From Flavobacteriaceae bacterium (GTDB lineage: Bacteria > Bacteroidota > Bacteroidia > Flavobacteriales > Flavobacteriaceae), in the NCBI GenBank assembly GCA_002694465.1, contig NZMG01000031.1, positions 1 through 51,983 of the forward strand: a DNA stretch of 51,983 nt, written 5' to 3'. Positions within the stretch are counted from its first letter, which is position 1; each line of letters opens with the position of its first letter. This document shows positions 26,025-34,089 of the stretch, one piece after another. Below the pieces are notes generated by a model. It made no database searches. It was not told where the DNA came from and worked only from the letters and a program-made list of their open reading frames with translations. The translations under genes were made by a program, and so were the position numbers.

Positions 26025-26139
26025 ATTTAGTTTTTCGATAAAAAAGGGGTGTTTACCTGTATATAGTTTGATATCAATAGTTTACATTTACATACTCCAA
26101 TCATTTCATGACTCCTACTTTTCATAAAAATTAAATATT

Positions 26140-28785
26140 ATGAAAAGAGTTATTCTATTTTCTGTAATTTGTTTACAATCTTATATTTTATACTCCCAAG
26201 TAGGTATTGGCACAACAACACCAGACCCTTCCTCATTACTGGAAGTATCTGGATCAGATAAAGGAATTCTTATTCCTCAAGTATCTCTAAATGATGTAGC
26301 TAATACCATGATAGATGGTATTAATACTGCTGCAACGGGTTTATTAATCTATAATACAAATGCTGCAACAACTGGTGGTAGTGGAGTAGGCTATTACTAC
26401 TTTAATGGAACTACGTGGGAGCGTCTCACGACTTCTGCTACTCCTATTGGAGATAGTGATTGGTATGAAGAGAGTACAACAACAAGTCCCAACGATATTA
26501 ATGACGATATATATACCCTAGGCAATGTTGCCATTGGAAAAAATACCGCAGATTGGTCACTAGATATAGAAGAAGATCAAGGAGGTAGAGGGATTTCGGT
26601 ATTAATGAGCGGTTCCAATAATGTTACTACCTATGGGTTACTTTCAGAAGTGACTAACAGCGCAGATGCTAGTATGGTAGGTCTTTTTGGAAGGGTTCTA
26701 GGTGGTGGAAATGGCGAGCATAGGGGAGTACATACATTATTGAATGGAGGTGGAACGGGAATACACTATGGAGTTTTTAGTCAAATTCAAGGTGCTGGTT
26801 CTGGGGCACAATACGGTTCTGGTAATTATATTTCAAATTCTGGAAATGGTACTCATTATGGCAGTTATAGTTCATTAACAGGAGATGGCAGTGGTACTCA
26901 TACAGGTTATTATGCCTCTATGACAGGCAATGGCAGTGGAGAAACGAGAGGGTTTGTAGCTTCTATAGGTGGGAATGCTACAGGAATACAAAGAGGGACC
27001 TATGTAAATATTGGAAATACAGGAGATGGCGATCATTTTGGCGGACTAAATATATTGGGGAGTGTTGGTAATGGGGGGCAATACGGTGTGTATAATTGGA
27101 TAACAAATACTGGTAACGGAACCCATGCAGGTGTTTATAATCTTTTGTCTGGTACAGGCACAACAGTCCATTATGGGGTTAGAAGTGACCTTACTGGGGC
27201 AGGAGATGCTCCACAGGTTGGAAGTAGACATATAATTTCAAATACCGGAATAGGAGAACATTGGGGCGTTTATAGTTCATTAGGAGGTACTGGAGATGGA
27301 ACTCAGTTTGGAACTGAAAATATTCTTAGCAATTCTGGAAATGGAAATCATTGGGGAACCGATAATACTTTCTCAGGAGCAGGTTCTGGTTATCATACTG
27401 GGATGATAAGTAGGTTTTCTAATGGAACTGGAAATTTAACAGGAGCCTGGACAGAGTTTTCAGGATCCGTTGGAAATGGAAATCAAATAGGTGCTTTTAA
27501 TAATTATTTTGCTGGGGGTAATGGAACGTTGGCTGGCACCTATACTCAAATTCAAAATTCAGTTTCAGGAACAGGAACACATTATGGGCATTACTCTTCA
27601 AATGATAGTCCTGGAGGAGGGAGTCATTATGGAATATCTAATAATCTTTCAGGAATTGGAACAGGAATTCAATTTGGTGTTGAAAATATAATAAGTAATT
27701 CAGGGAATAATTCACATTGGGGAGCGCATAATACATTTTCAGGAACGGGCTCTGGATTACATACTGGAATGTATAGTAGTTTTACAGAAGGTACTGGGAA
27801 TTTGACAGGTGCTTGGACCGAATTTTCAGGAAATGTTGGAAATGGAAATCAAATTGGAGCCTATAATGTATTCACCGCAGGGGGGAATGGTACATTAGCT
27901 GGAGGATTTACAATTATTAATAATACAGTAGCTGGTACAGGAGTACAATACGGTACGTATTCTTCAAATGCCAGTCCTGGAAATGGGATACATTATGGTG
28001 CCTATAACGAGCTCTCTGGCACGGGAACGGGACAACATAATGGTACTTATAATCTACTTAACGGAAATGGTTCCGGCACACATACAGGGTTCTATGCTTC
28101 TATGGTAGGTGATGGGAGTGGAGAAACTAGAGGATTTGTTGCTTCCATTGGAGGTAATGCAACTGGAATTCAAAGAGGGTTTTATTCAAACATAGTCAAT
28201 ACAGGAGATGATAGGCATTATGGAAATATCAATGTTTTAAGCGGTACTGGAGTGGGAGTAAAATATGGAACATTTAATCAAATACAATCTTCTGCTGGAG
28301 GAACACATTATGGGGTTTTCTCTCAGGTTTTAAAGGCGGGGAGTTATGCAGGATATTTTAGCGGAAATGTTTATGTGTCTGGAGTATTTACTAATCCATC
28401 AGACAAAACATTGAAAGAACAAATTAAAGAAGCATCACCTATATTAGACCAACTTAATAAAATTTCGATAAAAAATTATTATTTCAAAAAGACAGAGGCT
28501 GAGATGTATGGATTTCCAAAAGAACTCCAAATTGGATTTATTGCACAAGATTTTGAATCCATATTCCCTAATTTTGTTCAGACTGAAACCCTGCCAGAAA
28601 TAAATGCGGATGGCTTAAGTACTTCCAATTCCAAAACTATAAAAAGTATCAATTATTTAGGAATGGTACCTGTTTTGACTAAAGCCATCCAAGAACAACA
28701 ACAAATTATTGAAACTCAACAAACTGAAATTGAAACCTTAAAAAGGGATATTGCTGAGATTAAAGCGCTGCTGAAACAGGAGTAG
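26140..28785 (+). CDS. Modular surface repeat protein with S74 chaperone end
   Basis: 881 residues. Signal peptide ending L-Y-S before Q-V-G-I-G-T-T, then the shared N-terminal module. Residues ~155-735 are some two dozen G-x-G-x-x-x-H-x-G-x-Y repeats, with a 122-residue tandem duplication (27304-28035). A further copied pair encodes G-E-T-R-G-F-V-A-S-I-G-G-N-A-T-G-I-Q-R-G, near 26940 and 28120. The C-terminal ~130 residues are a peptidase-S74 intramolecular chaperone: S754-D-K-T-L-K759 cleavage site, then I-G-F-I-A-Q-D-F and a terminal heptad coiled coil. Its 3' end overlaps the convergent PLP-enzyme gene by 26 bases. A trimeric fibre is inferred. Confidence 0.85.
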   Translation: MKRVILFSVICLQSYILYSQVGIGTTTPDPSSLLEVSGSDKGILIPQVSLNDVANTMIDGINTAATGLLIYNTNAATTGGSGVGYYYFNGTTWERLTTSATPIGDSDWYEESTTTSPNDINDDIYTLGNVAIGKNTADWSLDIEEDQGGRGISVLMSGSNNVTTYGLLSEVTNSADASMVGLFGRVLGGGNGEHRGVHTLLNGGGTGIHYGVFSQIQGAGSGAQYGSGNYISNSGNGTHYGSYSSLTGDGSGTHTGYYASMTGNGSGETRGFVASIGGNATGIQRGTYVNIGNTGDGDHFGGLNILGSVGNGGQYGVYNWITNTGNGTHAGVYNLLSGTGTTVHYGVRSDLTGAGDAPQVGSRHIISNTGIGEHWGVYSSLGGTGDGTQFGTENILSNSGNGNHWGTDNTFSGAGSGYHTGMISRFSNGTGNLTGAWTEFSGSVGNGNQIGAFNNYFAGGNGTLAGTYTQIQNSVSGTGTHYGHYSSNDSPGGGSHYGISNNLSGIGTGIQFGVENIISNSGNNSHWGAHNTFSGTGSGLHTGMYSSFTEGTGNLTGAWTEFSGNVGNGNQIGAYNVFTAGGNGTLAGGFTIINNTVAGTGVQYGTYSSNASPGNGIHYGAYNELSGTGTGQHNGTYNLLNGNGSGTHTGFYASMVGDGSGETRGFVASIGGNATGIQRGFYSNIVNTGDDRHYGNINVLSGTGVGVKYGTFNQIQSSAGGTHYGVFSQVLKAGSYAGYFSGNVYVSGVFTNPSDKTLKEQIKEASPILDQLNKISIKNYYFKKTEAEMYGFPKELQIGFIAQDFESIFPNFVQTETLPEINADGLSTSNSKTIKSINYLGMVPVLTKAIQEQQQIIETQQTEIETLKRDIAEIKALLKQE
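27304..28035 (+). repeat. Tandem duplication of a 366-bp (122-codon) unit inside a repeat-protein gene
   Basis: The unit from 27304 (Q-F-G-T-E-N-I-L-S-N-S-G-N-G) recurs 366 bases later at 27670 (Q-F-G-V-E-N-I-I-S-N-S-G-N-N). Both copies then carry N-T-F-S-G, H-T-G-M, G-N-L-T-G-A-W-T-E-F-S-G and G-N-G-N-Q-I-G-A in the same order, ending in Y-S-S-N with S-P-G. The copies keep the reading frame and have diverged at synonymous and nonsynonymous sites, so the duplication is not recent. Confidence 0.8.
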
Positions 28786-29986
28786 GGTTTAAAACACCTA
28801 CTTTTATCATACATTCTTTCATCATTTGGTAGGTGCGTTCAATATCGTTATCCAGTCCAATGGAAAAACGAATGAGTCCATCGCTTAGTCCCATTTCCTT
28901 TTGTTCTTCTTCAGGAATTTCTGAAGATGTTGAGGTTCCGGGCGCGCTAAACAATGTTTTGTAAAAACCGAGACTTACAGCCAAATAGCCTAAGTTTTGT
29001 TCTTGCATTAACTCCATCAATTCATTGGCTTTGTCAAGACTTCCAACATCCACAGTCATCATTCCTCCAAAACCGTATTCTGGATTCATCATTTTTTTGA
29101 AAAGCTCATGCCCTGGATGTGATTTGAGCCCTGGATACACGGTTTTTAAACCATCGTCTTCAAACTTTTGTGCAAGAACTAAAGCATTATGACTATGCTG
29201 CTTCATACGAATATGAAGCGTGCGTAAATTTTTCAGAATAGAAGCCGCTCGTAAGCTATCCATAGCAGGACCCAATAACATATTAGCACCGTCGTTTACA
29301 TTTCGTAGTTCGTCAATAAACTCTTGGGTGCCGCAAGCTACACCGCCCATGGTATCGCTACTTCCGTTTATAAATTTGGTTAGACTATGTAGTACCACAT
29401 CAGCTCCCAGTTTAGCTGGCGAAATACTCAATGGAGAAAAGGTATTATCGACTAATAATTTTAGTCCGTGTTTTTTGGCAATTTTAGAAATTCCTTCAAT
29501 ATCGGCTATTTCCAATAACGGGTTACTCACACTTTCACAATAGATAATTTTGGTTTTCGGAGTAATGGAAGCTTCCACTTCGTCCAACTTTGTAATATCC
29601 ACAAAGGATGTTTCAATATTGAATTGTGGGGCAAAATTCTTAAGAAAAGCATAAGTACCTCCGTAAATGGTTCGGCTTGCCACAATATGGTCACCCCCCT
29701 TACACAATTGCATAATGGCCGGGGTTATTGCACCCATACCACTGGCGGCTACATTGGCAGTTTCTGTTCCTTCCATAGCGGCTAATGCTTGCCCTAAATA
29801 TAAATTTGAAGGGGTGGAATGTCTGGAGTACAAATAACATCCCTCAGCGTTACCCTCGAAGGTGTCGAACATGGTTTTTGCCGAAAGGAAAGTGTAGGTA
29901 GATGAGTCTGAAATAGAAGGGTTAACACCTCCAAATTCTCCAAAATATTGTAGGTCCTGTATACGGTCTGCGGGTTTAAATGCCAT
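28760..29986 (-). CDS. PLP-dependent trans-sulfuration enzyme, methionine gamma-lyase-like
   Basis: 408 residues from the ATG at 29986, where M-A-F-K-P-A-D-R-I-Q-D-L matches the family start; an in-frame ATG 20 codons upstream (30046) lies beyond the promoter and is rejected. Cys/Met-metabolism PLP fold: Y-S-R-H-x-T-P-S-N (phosphate-contacting Tyr/Arg), A-A-S-G-M-G-A-I, the V-D-N-T-F Asp, and the Schiff-base Lys in H-S-L-T-K-F-I-N-G. It cleaves methionine or homocysteine to a thiol, ammonia and 2-oxobutyrate, or acts as a cystathionine synthase/lyase; residues seen do not settle which. The divergent Lrp-type regulator supports amino-acid degradation. Confidence 0.85.
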   Translation of the reverse strand: MAFKPADRIQDLQYFGEFGGVNPSISDSSTYTFLSAKTMFDTFEGNAEGCYLYSRHSTPSNLYLGQALAAMEGTETANVAASGMGAITPAIMQLCKGGDHIVASRTIYGGTYAFLKNFAPQFNIETSFVDITKLDEVEASITPKTKIIYCESVSNPLLEIADIEGISKIAKKHGLKLLVDNTFSPLSISPAKLGADVVLHSLTKFINGSSDTMGGVACGTQEFIDELRNVNDGANMLLGPAMDSLRAASILKNLRTLHIRMKQHSHNALVLAQKFEDDGLKTVYPGLKSHPGHELFKKMMNPEYGFGGMMTVDVGSLDKANELMELMQEQNLGYLAVSLGFYKTLFSAPGTSTSSEIPEEEQKEMGLSDGLIRFSIGLDNDIERTYQMMKECMIKVGVLNPTPVSAAL

Positions 29987-30006
29987 GATTTTAATTTTAT
30001 TATCTT

Positions 30007-30037
30007 CAAATGTAACAGGATTCAGATAATTAGTCAA
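30007..30037 (-). promoter_or_regulatory. Promoter of the methionine gamma-lyase-like gene
   Basis: On the minus strand TTG (30037-30035), 20 bases, then TACATTTG (30014-30007), an exact TAnnTTTG. The start codon lies 20 bases further on. The spacer to the divergent Lrp gene contains the symmetrical TTGATATCATTGA-type sequence around 30035-30048, a candidate Lrp site. Confidence 0.65.
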
Positions 30038-30141
30038 TGATATCAATCATATTTAGAATAATAAACTTAATAAATACAATTTATTAGATTAAAAGTTTAT
30101 ATTTACTTCAATAAAGTAATGTATTTAGAATTTTTTTCAGA

Positions 30142-30600
30142 ATGAAATTAGACGCTATAGATAAAAATCTTTTAAAGTTTCTTCAGCAGGATAGTAAACA
30201 AACCAATAAGGAACTTTCAGTTAAATTAAATCTTTCGGTTACCGCCGTATACGAACGTATAAAAAAACTGGAGCGTGAAGGCATTATAAAAAAGTATGTC
30301 ACACTTTTAAATCCCCAAAAAGTGGATTTAGATTTATTGGTTTTTTGTCAAATAAAACTGGTGCAACACACTAAAGAATATTTAACCAAATTTGAAGACG
30401 AAGTCACTCAATTGGAAGAAGTGTTAGAATGCTTCCACGTTAGTGGGGAGTACGACTATCTTTTAAAAGTGCTGGTGAGAGATATGGAACATTTTCGAAA
30501 TTTTATGGTGACCAAATTAACGACGCTACAACATATTGGAAGTACGCAAAGCTCCTTTGTAATTAATGAAGTAAAAAACAGTCCGCTTATTACTATTTAG
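30142..30600 (+). CDS. Lrp/AsnC-family transcription regulator
   Basis: 152 residues. An N-terminal helix-turn-helix (~1-50; L-L-K-F-L-Q-Q-D-S-K-Q-T-N-K-E-L, then V-T-A-V-Y-E-R-I-K-K-L-E-R-E-G-I-I) precedes a RAM/AsnC ligand-binding domain with V-L-E-C-F-H-V-S-G-E-Y-D-Y-L-L-K-V. Family members bind amino acids and control their metabolism. Divergent arrangement with the methionine gamma-lyase-like gene makes that gene the likely target. A TATATTTA -7 element lies at 30098-30105. Confidence 0.92.
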   Translation: MKLDAIDKNLLKFLQQDSKQTNKELSVKLNLSVTAVYERIKKLEREGIIKKYVTLLNPQKVDLDLLVFCQIKLVQHTKEYLTKFEDEVTQLEEVLECFHVSGEYDYLLKVLVRDMEHFRNFMVTKLTTLQHIGSTQSSFVINEVKNSPLITI

Positions 30601-30601
30601 A

Positions 30602-31237
30602 ATGAATGATAAACCCTACTGCCTTATAGAATTTTTTCTACTTTTTGTTGTGTTTCCTGCCACGCTTCCGTTGGATTATGCCATTTGGGTAAAACTAATT
30701 CTTGGGGTAATTGGTTTTTTGTATGTTGTTTTGGTGTTGGTGCGTGTTGAGAAAATTGAATTATTCAATTCACTTAAATTACCATGGAGGCCTTTTTGGA
30801 AACGGATTTTAGTAATATTTCCCGTAGTTGTGAGTCTAACGACCTTGTATGTTTGGCTGTTTGCTCCCCAACATTTGTTTTTTGTACCGTTAGAAAACCC
30901 GTTATTGTTTTTATTCATTTTGTTCGTGTATAGCGCGTTTTCGGTGTGGCCTCAGGAAGTATTGTATCGTACCTTTTTCTTCAAACGATATGGTGATTTC
31001 TTTCAAAGTACGTACCTACTTATTTTTGTAAATGCTACCGTGTTTTGTTTGGCGCATCTATTCTTTAGAAATACTCTTGTGCTGGTGCTCACATTTATAG
31101 GCGGAATATTATTCGGACTCACCTATTTAAAATTTAAATCTACAACCTTAGTGACTATAGAACATGCTATTTATGGTAATTGGTTATTTACGGTTGGAAT
31201 GGGTCAAATGTTAGGATTTCCAGGGATAGAAAATTAA
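30602..31237 (+). CDS. CPBP-family intramembrane protease-like protein
   Basis: 211 residues with about six membrane helices. The three CPBP (Abi/Rce1-like) motifs are recognisable: Q-E-V-L-Y-R-T-F in place of E-E-x-x-x-R, F-C-L-A-H with the metal-binding His, and I-E-H-A-I-Y-G-N-W. The first Glu of the EE pair is Gln, which is unusual, so activity is uncertain. It begins 1 base after the Lrp gene and probably shares its transcript. Substrate unknown. Confidence 0.8.
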   Translation: MNDKPYCLIEFFLLFVVFPATLPLDYAIWVKLILGVIGFLYVVLVLVRVEKIELFNSLKLPWRPFWKRILVIFPVVVSLTTLYVWLFAPQHLFFVPLENPLLFLFILFVYSAFSVWPQEVLYRTFFFKRYGDFFQSTYLLIFVNATVFCLAHLFFRNTLVLVLTFIGGILFGLTYLKFKSTTLVTIEHAIYGNWLFTVGMGQMLGFPGIEN

Positions 31238-31248
31238 CCCTTCCTTAA

Positions 31249-31279
31249 TTGTCTTTTGAAATAGAGTATCGTAACTTTG
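31249..31279 (+). promoter_or_regulatory. Promoter of lpd
   Basis: TTG at 31249-31251, 20 bases, then TAACTTTG at 31272-31279: an exact TAnnTTTG at canonical spacing. The ATG follows 26 bases after the element. Confidence 0.7.
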
Positions 31280-31304
31280 CACTTCAAAATTTAAAATCAG
31301 TTTT

Positions 31305-32708
31305 ATGAGCACTTACGATGTTGCCATTATTGGTTCAGGCCCTGGAGGCTATGTTGCGGCTATTCGCTGCGCCCAATTAGGGATGAAAACCGCTATTATA
31401 GAAAAATATAATTCTTTAGGAGGTACCTGTTTAAATGTGGGTTGTATTCCTAGTAAAGCATTATTAGATTCATCTCATCATTACGAGGATGCCGTAAAAC
31501 ATTTTGAAGACCACGGAATTGGAATTCCAGGCGATATCAAAATTAATTTCAAGAAAATGATTGAGCGCAAAGCATCAGTCGTAGACCAGACCGTAAAAGG
31601 GATTGATTTCTTAATGAATAAGAATAAAATCGATGTCTTTACCGGTGTAGGATCGTTTAAAGATGCCACGCATATTGATATTACTTCCGAAGGGAAAACG
31701 CAAACGATTGAAACTAAAAATGCCATCATCGCAACAGGAAGTAAGCCTTCGACGCTTCCATTTATAAAAATTGATAAAGAACGCGTCATTACTTCTACCG
31801 AAGCGTTAAGCCTATCAGAAATTCCAAAACACATGATTGTCATTGGTGGCGGTGTCATTGGCTTAGAACTTGGACAAGTATATCGTCGTTTGGGTGCGGA
31901 AGTTTCTGTGGTGGAATATATGGATAGAATTATCCCAACAATGGATAGTGCTCAAAGTAAAGAATTAATGAAAGTGATGAAGAAACAGGGGGTAAAATTC
32001 TATGTTTCGCATAAAGTTTCAGCCGTTGATCGAAAAGGAAAAGAGGTAACTGTGACTGCTACGGATAAAAAGGGAGAGGAAGTCACTTTTACTGGGGATT
32101 ACTGCTTGGTTTCTGTAGGGCGTCGTCCTTATACCGACGGATTAAAATTGGAAAATGCAGGGGTTAAAGCCAATGAACGCGGACAAGTAGACGTAAACGA
32201 CCATCTACAAACCAATGTATCAAATATTTACGCCATTGGTGATGTGATACGTGGTGCGATGCTAGCGCATAAAGCCGAAGAAGAAGGAACCTTGGTTGCC
32301 GAAATTCTAGCAGGACAAAAACCCCATATTAACTATAATTTAATTCCAGGAGTAGTATATACTTGGCCTGAAGTCGCTTCTGTAGGAAAAACAGAGGAAC
32401 AACTTAAGGAGGAAGGTGTTGATTATAAATTAGGGCAATTCCCAATGCGTGCTTTAGGAAGAAGCCGTGCTAGTGGAGATATGGATGGTTTTGTAAAAAT
32501 TCTTGCCGATGCTAAAACCGATGAAGTTTTAGGTGTACATATGGTAGGTGCTCGTGTAGCTGACTTAATTGCTGAAGCGGTGACCGCTATGGAATTTAGA
32601 GCGAGTGCTGAAGATATCGCTCGAATGAGTCATGCGCATCCAACCTATGCGGAAGCTGTAAAAGAAGCCGCGCTGGATGCCACCGATAAAAGAGCATTGC
32701 ATTTTTAA
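31305..32708 (+). CDS. lpdA: Dihydrolipoyl dehydrogenase
   Basis: 467 residues. FAD motif G-S-G-P-G-G-Y-V-A-A, redox-active disulfide G-G-T-C-L-N-V-G-C-I-P-S-K, NAD motif G-G-G-V-I-G-L-E-L, and the C-terminal catalytic His-Glu pair in H-A-H-P-T-Y-A-E. It reoxidises dihydrolipoamide in the 2-oxoacid dehydrogenase and glycine-cleavage complexes. It is a single-gene unit with its own promoter and terminator. Confidence 0.97.
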   Translation: MSTYDVAIIGSGPGGYVAAIRCAQLGMKTAIIEKYNSLGGTCLNVGCIPSKALLDSSHHYEDAVKHFEDHGIGIPGDIKINFKKMIERKASVVDQTVKGIDFLMNKNKIDVFTGVGSFKDATHIDITSEGKTQTIETKNAIIATGSKPSTLPFIKIDKERVITSTEALSLSEIPKHMIVIGGGVIGLELGQVYRRLGAEVSVVEYMDRIIPTMDSAQSKELMKVMKKQGVKFYVSHKVSAVDRKGKEVTVTATDKKGEEVTFTGDYCLVSVGRRPYTDGLKLENAGVKANERGQVDVNDHLQTNVSNIYAIGDVIRGAMLAHKAEEEGTLVAEILAGQKPHINYNLIPGVVYTWPEVASVGKTEEQLKEEGVDYKLGQFPMRALGRSRASGDMDGFVKILADAKTDEVLGVHMVGARVADLIAEAVTAMEFRASAEDIARMSHAHPTYAEAVKEAALDATDKRALHF

Positions 32709-32729
32709 TTTATAGAAACGCCAAATAGT

Positions 32730-32757
32730 AAAAACCATCCAAAATAGGATGGTTTTT
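32730..32757 (+). terminator. Terminator after lpd
   Basis: AAAAACCATCC (32730-32740) and GGATGGTTTTT (32747-32757) form an 11-bp stem with a 6-base loop, followed by T residues. The same CCATCC/GGATGG stem is used again at 33727. Confidence 0.9.
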
Positions 32758-32793
32758 TTATATCTTTAAGAAACTAAACTTAATTATAAAATT

Positions 32794-33708
32794 ATGAAAA
32801 AGAACTACGTACTGGGGATAGTATTGTTTTTTTCTATTCAATTATCCTTTTCACAATTTACAGATGATATGGAATGGGATGCGGGAGATTGCCCTTCACA
32901 TTGGACAACTTTTACAGGGCCTGGAGACTGTCCTATAGTGGTTAGTGGTGGTCATACTGGCAACCAATCGGCCTATATAGATGGAAATGGAGTGACAGAT
33001 AATCTTCTGGATTTAGGAAGTAAAATATTTGGGGAATGGAGATTACAATTCTGGATGTTTATTCCTGTAGGTAAAGAAGGGTATTTTAATATTCAAGGAG
33101 AAGTACCCGTAACTACTGGTGAATTTGTAGTAGGGAATATTTACTTTAATCAAGATGCTTCATCGCCAGGACAAGGAATTATTGACGATAGCGCGTTGGG
33201 TGATGTTACCTTTAATTTTCCTCATGACCAATGGTTTAGGATTACTATGAATTTTGATCTTACTTCAGGAATGGCAAATGCCACTTGGCATCTTTGGATT
33301 GATGATATAGAAGTGATTCCGATAGGAACTTCTTTTACCAATGAAGCTGGTGACATTCCTACAAGTTTGGGAGGGTTAGATTTCTTTTCAGTATCTGCAA
33401 ATACAGAATTTTACTTTGATGATTTTTGTTATTATGAACCGTTTCCTGTATCAGGGTGTTTTATCGCTGGAATTGATGAATTTGGAAATAATAGTTTTCA
33501 AATGTTTCCAAATCCTACCCAAAACAAATTATTTGTAGAAAGTGTAGAAGAAATTTCAAAAATTAATGTGTATTCTCAACTTGGGCAGTTGGTGATTGAT
33601 AAGGAATTTACAAACGAAATTGATGTCTCTTCACTCGCCAATGGACTGTATTTTGTGGAAGTAGAAACTAGTTTTGGAAATGGAATTCAGAAGTTTATTA
33701 AGAATTAA
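32794..33708 (+). CDS. T9SS-secreted protein with jellyroll domain
   Basis: 304 residues. Signal peptide ending S-F-S before Q-F-T-D-D-M-E. The central ~200 residues are an all-beta domain with repeated aromatic strands (F-G-E-W-R-L-Q-F-W-M-F-I-P, W-H-L-W-I-D-D-I-E-V), like concanavalin-A/MAM-type lectin jellyrolls. The last ~75 residues are a type A sorting domain (M-F-P-N-P-T, I-N-V-Y-S-Q-L-G-Q-L-V, L-A-N-G-L-Y-F-V-E-V, then Q-K-F-I-K-N), which directs export by the type IX system and is removed on the surface. Ligand unknown. A single-gene unit between two near-identical terminators. Confidence 0.85.
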   Translation: MKKNYVLGIVLFFSIQLSFSQFTDDMEWDAGDCPSHWTTFTGPGDCPIVVSGGHTGNQSAYIDGNGVTDNLLDLGSKIFGEWRLQFWMFIPVGKEGYFNIQGEVPVTTGEFVVGNIYFNQDASSPGQGIIDDSALGDVTFNFPHDQWFRITMNFDLTSGMANATWHLWIDDIEVIPIGTSFTNEAGDIPTSLGGLDFFSVSANTEFYFDDFCYYEPFPVSGCFIAGIDEFGNNSFQMFPNPTQNKLFVESVEEISKINVYSQLGQLVIDKEFTNEIDVSSLANGLYFVEVETSFGNGIQKFIKN

Positions 33709-33726
33709 TATAATGTTCTGAAAACG

Positions 33727-33756
33727 AAAAAACCATCCCAAAAAGGATGGTTTTTT
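33727..33756 (+). terminator. Terminator after the T9SS cargo gene
   Basis: AAAAAACCATCC (33727-33738) pairs with GGATGGTTTTTT (33745-33756) across a 6-base loop. The stem core is identical to the terminator at 32730. Confidence 0.9.
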
Positions 33757-33796
33757 TGTCTTATCAATTTGTTGTCGGGGGAATTAACAAGACTTC

Positions 33797-33888
33797 TTAT
33801 TCGATTACAGTCACCTTGAAACTTGTGCATTCGCGGGGGCAATTGCACATAATAAAAGTGCAAAGATTGCATAAGTAGTTTTCATCAT
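33797..33888 (-). pseudogene. Relic of an exported protein: signal peptide and last residues only
   Basis: On the minus strand ATG ATG at 33888-33883 opens M-M-K-T-T-Y-A-I-F-A-L-L-L-C-A-I-A-P-A-N-A-Q, a textbook signal peptide. Three codons later the frame stops (TGA at 33813-33811). In another frame the same place reads T-S-F-K-V-T-V-I-E and TAA (33799-33797), which looks like the closing strand of a secreted beta domain. The simplest reading is a gene that lost its whole middle by deletion. An exact TACATTTG promoter element still stands upstream. The region 33709-34089 otherwise holds only this relic and a terminator. Confidence 0.55.
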
Positions 33889-33917
33889 TTCAAACGATAA
33901 TTTGGGGTTATCTTAGG

Positions 33918-33925
33918 CAAATGTA
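33918..33925 (-). promoter_or_regulatory. Promoter -7 element of the signal-peptide relic
   Basis: TACATTTG on the minus strand, exact TAnnTTTG, 29 bases before the relic ATG. Confidence 0.45.
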
Positions 33926-34089
33926 TTAAAGACTTACAATCAATAACTTATATTTAAAATCTTTTCGTTGTCTTGGATAAAAAACTCGATAAAATGCATT
34001 TTTTAAAGAAAAAATCTTATAATAAAGATGTAGGAATTGTAAGAATATTTGAAAAATAGTCCTTTGTAATAATTCAATATCTTTACAAA

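Noticed and set aside
26800..28300. Regularly spaced short repeats that could look like a CRISPR array
   Set aside because: The repeats keep a protein reading frame, vary in sequence and encode G-x-G-x-x-x-H-Y-G units; no constant repeat with unique spacers.
29987..30046. Upstream ATG adding 20 residues to the methionine gamma-lyase-like protein
   Set aside because: It overlaps the TTG-N20-TACATTTG promoter, and the extra residues do not belong to the family.
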